Shown here one piece after another: positions 58,885 to 64,000 of a stretch of DNA of 64,000 nucleotides. The stretch comes from Smallanthus sonchifolius. Lineage: Eukaryota > Streptophyta > Magnoliopsida > Asterales > Asteraceae. The stretch covers positions 87,018,007 through 87,082,006 of the forward strand of contig CM042027.1 of the NCBI GenBank assembly GCA_023525975.1, given 5' to 3'. Positions within the stretch are counted from its first letter, which is position 1; every line of letters starts with the position of its first letter. The position numbers and the translations under genes are program-made. Below the pieces are notes generated by a model. That model searched no databases, had not been told where the DNA came from, and saw only the letters and a list, made by a program, of their open reading frames with translations.

Positions 58885-60175
58885 AGCTAATGCAAGATGG
58901 AGTCGAATAAGGATCTAGCCTGGAATAAATTATGTATTGAAATCCTTTATGTTATTTATGTCGTTATCAGAACTATTTACATCTACTACGGTTTGTCACT
59001 ATAAACTTGAACTTGCTAGCCAACTTCAGAAAGTGAATCATTTCGCCATTAACCGTCCATATAAACACTAACGAATAAAACTCATCTACCTACATCGTGC
59101 ATGAACGATGAGTAACACACCCGATCGCCTACAAAATCCGATAGTTTCCGATACGCATGAGACTCAATAAGCATTCACAAAATACATAATACTAGAGTGA
59201 TCACATTATATTTGCTTATACATGATATCAAATTGTTCACACTATACTTGAAACCTATTCGCTTACAATTAGATCATACATGAAACATGAGTGTTTACAT
59301 TATACACGGAATTAGATTGTCTACATTGTTGCAATTGATTAAGTACATCATACACAAAGCATGATTATTCACCTTATCCATGAAAACTACTCGGGTTTTG
59401 ACGTATTCTCGTCCAAACACGAGGAAGCTATGAAAACCCTAAACTATGCCACGCTATTACTCTTTAGTACTTGATTGACTCTACTATCTATGAACATAGT
59501 TATTTGTTAGCAACACATACGTGAAAACAATAGTTACGAATTATGTGATTTTGTGTTACCCCCTGGACCCCACACACAATGGGATGAACTATGTGGACCA
59601 TGGACGATTTGGATAATTACGGGTGCACACGTAATTATAAAAATCAGCACATGGAAGACATAGTAAAATCTGTTGTGTGTTATGACATGGAACCTATCGT
59701 GGTACATAATAACAAAACTAATGTGATATGATAAGGACATGGTGGATACGCCGCTGGTACTTCCTATATATAAGTGTCCTGTCATAAAATCAGACGTAGC
59801 GTTATTCTTGCCATGTAAAGTTTTATGTTATTCTGACCTTGACCAATGTTTGTGAAATCTCTTGTCCAGTAACGTATCTTGAACATATTAGATTACATCT
59901 TAAAACAAGTTTTGATCATCAATTCTCATCATTCTCATTTCGAGTGATGTATTTCATCTTTAGAGTCCAAAATATTCTTTGACGTTTTCTCCTTCATTCC
60001 CTTAATTCTAAACCCATAAATTCATTCATGCCTGACCTTGAGTATCAGACGTGAATCTTGCCATCATTTGTACTCCTCAACCCGACAGCTAAAATCATTG
60101 AAAATGTAAACCCTCATCTTTTTCCTAATCCAGCAGTTCTCACTAGTTGAATTTCGGGACGAAATTCTCTTAACT
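58885..60175 (+). other. Non-coding interior of the gag-only element
   Basis: 1.3 kb with no pol motif in any frame. Only the last part, ATTTCGGGACGAAATTCTCT before the PPT, matches the usual 3' end of Gypsy chromovirus pol regions. The rest has many stops and may be old or captured sequence. Confidence 0.75.
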
Positions 60176-60183
60176 AGGGGAGA
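60176..60183 (+). other. Polypurine tract of the gag-only element
   Basis: AGGGGAGA, one base before the 3' LTR. Confidence 0.85.
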
Positions 60184-60184
60184 C

Positions 60185-62387
60185 TGTGACATCCCTGATT
60201 TTTATGCATGATCCTATAATCCTACATTGTAACCTTGATTGATTTATTATACAATGAACATTTTTATGCTTCATATCACTTGTGATATCATTTCATTTCA
60301 AATTTCCAAGTCTAGTCTAAAGCGAGTATTCTATTGCGTATAGAACGGCTTGCGCATTATATTTTGATTCTATATCTGATTCTGGTATTCATTCTTAATC
60401 TTGCTACTTATAGTAGCTTTGGATGCCTTAGACTCTAACCTAATAAAAACAGTTCAAGTTTGTAACTTCGTTTGACTAAAATATAATTTCAAGGGTAAAA
60501 GTTACACATACGTAAATTTCAGGGTTTCTTTTGTAACGTGTTCGAAATCTGGTTAATTTTTGTAAATTCAATCATTTATCATTATTATTAATATAATTTT
60601 CGAAATTTTAAGTTTATATATTATTATTTATTATTTAAATTAATAAAATCAATTAATTCCTTTAAACTTATCCAAAATGAATTAAAACCATTATTTTTAT
60701 TCTTAAATCCTATCCTAATCAATTCCATCCATTAACTAACAAATTTTGAACTCAATCCTATCATCCATATCCTCAAAATTTCGTGAACTAATCCCTATAT
60801 CCATTATTCAAAAGTTTTATAAAAAAATTCTAAGATTTATAAACCTATGTTTATCACCTTTGTTATCCTAATCAAAAAACCTAACCAACTTTTCCCCTTT
60901 TTCCTCTCAAACCCACCCTATAAATAGAGCCTTAAACCTCATTCATTCTTCACACCTCAACAATCCTCTAGGGCTCTCTAGCAACTAAAGGTTGTTCTCC
61001 TCATCTTTTGAAAGATTCTAGTTTAAATCCTTCCATTCTAAGTAAGTTCTTCTTATGTTCTTGCTTGTTCATACTTTTCTTTTCAAAAATTCCTCATAAC
61101 TAGCTAGATCTATGATTCCCTAGTATGTTTATGTTATAATCATAGAGCTATCGAAGATCAAATGCCCTATTTTAATTAAACTTGTTCAAACTTTTATTTA
61201 AAAACTTGGTTTTGATATTTCTTGTTCCTTTCAATTTCAAAAATCATGTTTTTACTAAAACTTCTTATCTTCAAATTAAACCCCTCTAATAATTAACTTA
61301 TTTCATTTCTATCTTTACTAAACTTATATTTTCACTTTAGCCCTTATACTTTCCAAACAAACCCTAAACTTGGTCAAGTATACAAATAGGGTAACTTTCA
61401 AACCAGTATGTAGTTATCTGACAAACATTAAAGTTCTGGCTAGGAAAAGACGGGGTTCCGATCCAACCAACTCTTTCCTGGGAACTTTTATGTTGGAGGT
61501 ACTACTCTGGAATGATAATCACTCTAGTGTACAACAACCACTTTCAACTAATTACATTGTCAACCCCTCGACTATCCTTAACTTGTTTCTAACGTAACAA
61601 ACTTAACTTAGGGAGTCGTTAAGGCATTCGATCCAAGTTACTTTTGGGGTGAAACATGATTACAAGGTGAGTTTACATAGCCCCTTTTCCTTTTGTACTT
61701 TTGGGGTGAAACATGATTACATTCAAATACTATTTGCAATTACACAGGTACAATTCTATAATATGATTATATGTGTTTATTTGTGCTTTATGCTTGGATG
61801 CTAATTGTTAAGGCTACCTATACATGAGATACACGTGCAAACACAAATACATTATTTCAGGCTAACGTGTGTTGTTATGCCCCACATTTACATTAGGATA
61901 ACATGTGTTGTTATGCCCTACATTTACATCAGGATAACATGTGTTGTTATGCCCTACATTAGGATAACATGTGTTGTTATGCCCTTCAATTACAAAGTTT
62001 CATTTGTACATCTAGCTTAACTTAGATTCTCCATAAATGCTTTATAAACCATGCATCATATGAATTGTACACAAAACATTTGAATTTTACTTGTGGTGTC
62101 AAAACCTATGTATGCTCACCAACTATTTATAGTTGACCCTCTCATTTTAAACATGTTTCAGGTACTAAGCTTTGAGTTCATATTCAAGATGCTACACATA
62201 GGAATTGAGGACCTAGTTAAATAAATAGTTAAAACTTGTTGATGTACTTCATTTTCTTTGATTGTATTTGTTGAACTTGTTATGAAATTCAGTGATTTTA
62301 ATATACGGAAATTTTAGTTGAACCATGTGCTTTTGAACAGTCTACATGTCCCGCCCCGACATTTTCGCCGTCGGTTGGGGTGTGACA
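60185..62387 (+). repeat. 3' LTR of the gag-only element
   Basis: 2203 bp, the same length as the 5' LTR. Its differences from the 5' LTR include CTACATTGTAACC for CTACCTTGTAACC and CCCGACATTTTCG for CCCGACGTTTCCG. Confidence 0.95.
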
Positions 62388-62879
62388 ATATATTTGTTTT
62401 AAAAGATAGACATTACAACTGTGATATTAGATGGATTGGTTAAGGCTTGGGCTTACAAACCTCATGAAACTCTTCCATTTATGTAACTTAAATCTTTTTT
62501 AACTTATTTTACCTTTTCTTTTAGTAGATCTTTTTTCCTATTTATTATCTTTTATTTCTTTTATTATTTACCTATAGTATTTAAAAACTAAATTTGTAAA
62601 TGTTAAATTCGGGTAAGTGATGGTTTTACACCATTTTATCTTCAATCAAATACTTTTTTTACCATTATATCCTCGAGACATTGTTTTAAATGATATATCT
62701 GGGTGGGAGACAATTTTACATGGTTTTATCTTTCGTTAAATGTTTTTCTAACTTTGTTTTTCTATATTTTTACAACATGACATTTTCGTGATTTTCAAAT
62801 ATATCATCTCAACGTGTTTTTTATTAACGTTTCGTTGTTCAACATCGAACCGCCGCAACGCGCGGATAACACCCACTAG
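62388..62879 (+). mobile_element. Helitron 3' part
   Basis: It ends CCGCCGCAACGCGCGG (stem-loop), then ATAACACCCACTAG and a host T. The AT-rich body has the GACAATTTTACATGGTTTTA type of words I associate with plant Helitrons. The gag-only element may have inserted into it, so its 5' part could lie left of 54834. Confidence 0.5.
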
Positions 62880-63157
62880 TTGTAGTGTAAAATGATTAGA
62901 AGCTTTCACCCCTAATATTTAGCATTGTATGTCATCAAATCAACTAGCATCAAGTGTAAAGCATATAAAATTATGACATACAGCCATACAGGCTATACCA
63001 TTTTTTTTTCAAGAATAAATTTTACATTTAAATTCCAGCTAACCTTGCATTTATAAAAATATGAATTCACACCATTTTTTAAGGAACAAACACCATACCA
63101 CTAGGTCATGGGTTATCGGTTATACTGCTATAGCTCCGTAATTGTTAATGGGACAAA

Positions 63158-63437
63158 GACTATGCATAGTGTGCCCGTGAGAGGGAGGGCTTGGTGCCAC
63201 GGGCGTGAAACACCACGCCGGGTGGGGGTGAGTGTGGGTGTGAGAGGGGCAATGTGATGGTGGTAACGGGCGTAAGAATGGAGGAGAGACCAAAAATTGG
63301 TGATTTTTATGGGTCTCACATTATGCTCTCACCCCACACCATTACACACCTGGGTGAGGGTGAGTGAAGCTTTGGTCTACGTGACGCCTATGTGGCATTG
63401 AAATTCCATCGCCTTCATCCTACCATTACACATAGTC
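63158..63437. mobile_element. PIF/Harbinger-type MITE
   Basis: 280 bp. Ends GACTATGCATAG and, inverted, GACTATGTGTAA. The flanking triplets are AAA and TAA, one change from a TAA duplication. The interior words (GGTGAGGGTGAGTG, CTACGTGACGCC) match the type of the MITEs at 2158 and 51559. Confidence 0.6.
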
Positions 63438-63669
63438 TAAGCTGGGCTTAACTAACACAAAAATTAAAATATATGAAAAAAGTTTAACCATCCAAATCAA
63501 TGTTTTTATGTTACTCGTTGCGTAATTTGAATATTTGTTAAACATTATTACTGTTCCCCTTTTTTTTTCTTTCAAAAGTGCAACGAGACATGGAATGAAG
63601 TTTAATATAATCTTTGTTTTGACAATTATACAAAATATTAATGAAATTGGCTGTGGCTTATACATTCAG

Positions 63670-64000
63670 GGTGAAAGGTGTGGGATATCCGGGTTGGGAA
63701 TGAGTTGGCCGCGAAGGCCGAGAACCCGGGGGTACACCGCCCCCTTCAAATCGAGTTGGCCGAGTACCCGAAATCGAGTTGTGTAATCGAGTAAATTTAC
63801 TCGGACGTGGGAGAGAGAGAGAGAGAGAGAGAGAGCCGTTGGAGGCTTTTTTATTTAAAAAAAACAATTTTTTTCCTATATATACCCATACTCTACAAAC
63901 ATAATTTTAATCTCATTTTATATATCTCTCATCTATATATTTACACTTCTAAAAAAATGGAAGGGTCATCAAAAAAATCAACAAAGCATAGAAAATTTAG
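63670..64000 (+). mobile_element. 5' end of a PIF/Harbinger element, cut by the window edge
   Basis: It begins GGGTGAAAGGTGTGGG after TCA (a TTA duplication with one change is possible). A GC-rich leader follows with a (GA)n run at 63811-63833, then a TATATATA region and a start codon. The layout parallels 34229-34500. Confidence 0.5.
63957..64000 (+). CDS. Start of a PIF/Harbinger ORF1-like protein, incomplete
   Basis: The ATG in CTTCTAAAAAAATGG opens a frame MEGSSKKSTKHRKF that runs off the window. The context and the Ser/Lys-rich start resemble the frame at 34492. Too little is present to name a domain. Confidence 0.35.
   Translation, partial: MEGSSKKSTKHRKF

Larger units (their letters stand above)
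54834..62387 (+). mobile_element. Gag-only LTR retrotransposon (TR-GAG type, Ty3/Gypsy-derived)
   Basis: 7554 bp with two 2203-bp LTRs, each TGTGACATCC...GGGTGTGACA, a tRNA-iMet PBS, a PPT and the 5-bp target duplication ATATA (54829-54833 and 62388-62392). By eye the LTRs differ at 9 positions, about 0.4 percent, so the insertion is very young. The 3.1-kb interior encodes only a gag protein, with one stop; no protease, RT, RNase H or integrase is present. It must use pol proteins from a related full element. Confidence 0.95.

Overview
The window is nuclear DNA of a flowering plant, most likely a eudicot. It holds AT-rich intergenic DNA, genes with GT-AG introns, and dense layers of plant-type transposons: Copia, Ty3/Gypsy, CACTA, hAT, PIF/Harbinger, MULE-like, Helitron-like, LINE and tRNA-derived SINE sequences. 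The LTR termini (TGTCACACCCCAACC type) and the AAACCGGTTT-rich elements remind me of Asteraceae. That placement is an impression and is not proven here.

Three host genes can be supported. (1) 1561-3697, minus strand: a two-exon caffeoyl-shikimate-esterase / monoacylglycerol-lipase-like hydrolase of 329 aa. (2) 37874-41274, plus strand: a seven-exon, membrane-anchored alpha/beta hydrolase of 636 aa whose nucleophile position is Asp, not Ser. (3) 47534-51926, plus strand: a BAH + RRM protein of 445 aa that matches the ASI1/IBM2/SG1 family, the factors that handle intronic heterochromatin in Arabidopsis. Its own introns carry two MITEs.

Layout. 0-5.1 kb: LINE scrap, hydrolase gene 1 and its promoter. 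5.1-13 kb: an LTR-like filler, then a partial tandem copy of gene 1 (intron edge, exon 1, promoter) broken in exon 1 by a 4.7-kb Copia element with complete LTRs, PBS, PPT and 5-bp TSD. 13-25.1 kb: gene-free accessory DNA with SINEs (one apparently dimeric), LINE remnants, two AAACCGGTTT-rich hAT-like elements, a foldback MITE and a minisatellite. 25.6-33.7 kb: an 8.1-kb defective CACTA transposon with about 18 palindromic subterminal repeats and a nested 3.0-kb solo LTR. 34.2-36.6 kb: a PIF/Harbinger derivative and a Helitron-like element. 37.9-41.3 kb: hydrolase gene 2. 42.3-44.2 kb: a foldback element filled with AAAACACCATG-type repeats. 44.9-46.5 kb: MITEs. 47-52 kb: the ASI1-like gene. 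53.8-54.5 kb: a hAT derivative with a broken transposase C-terminus. 54.8-62.4 kb: a young Ty3/Gypsy-derived element that carries only gag (TR-GAG type). 62.4-64 kb: a Helitron end, a MITE and the 5' end of another PIF/Harbinger element that runs off the window.

The three host genes show no operon-like relation. The two hydrolases may be an old neighbour pair: from memory, the Arabidopsis relatives (At1g52760 and At1g52750) are adjacent. Exon coordinates were read by eye from splice sites and reading frame. Family names come from recognised motifs, not from a database search.
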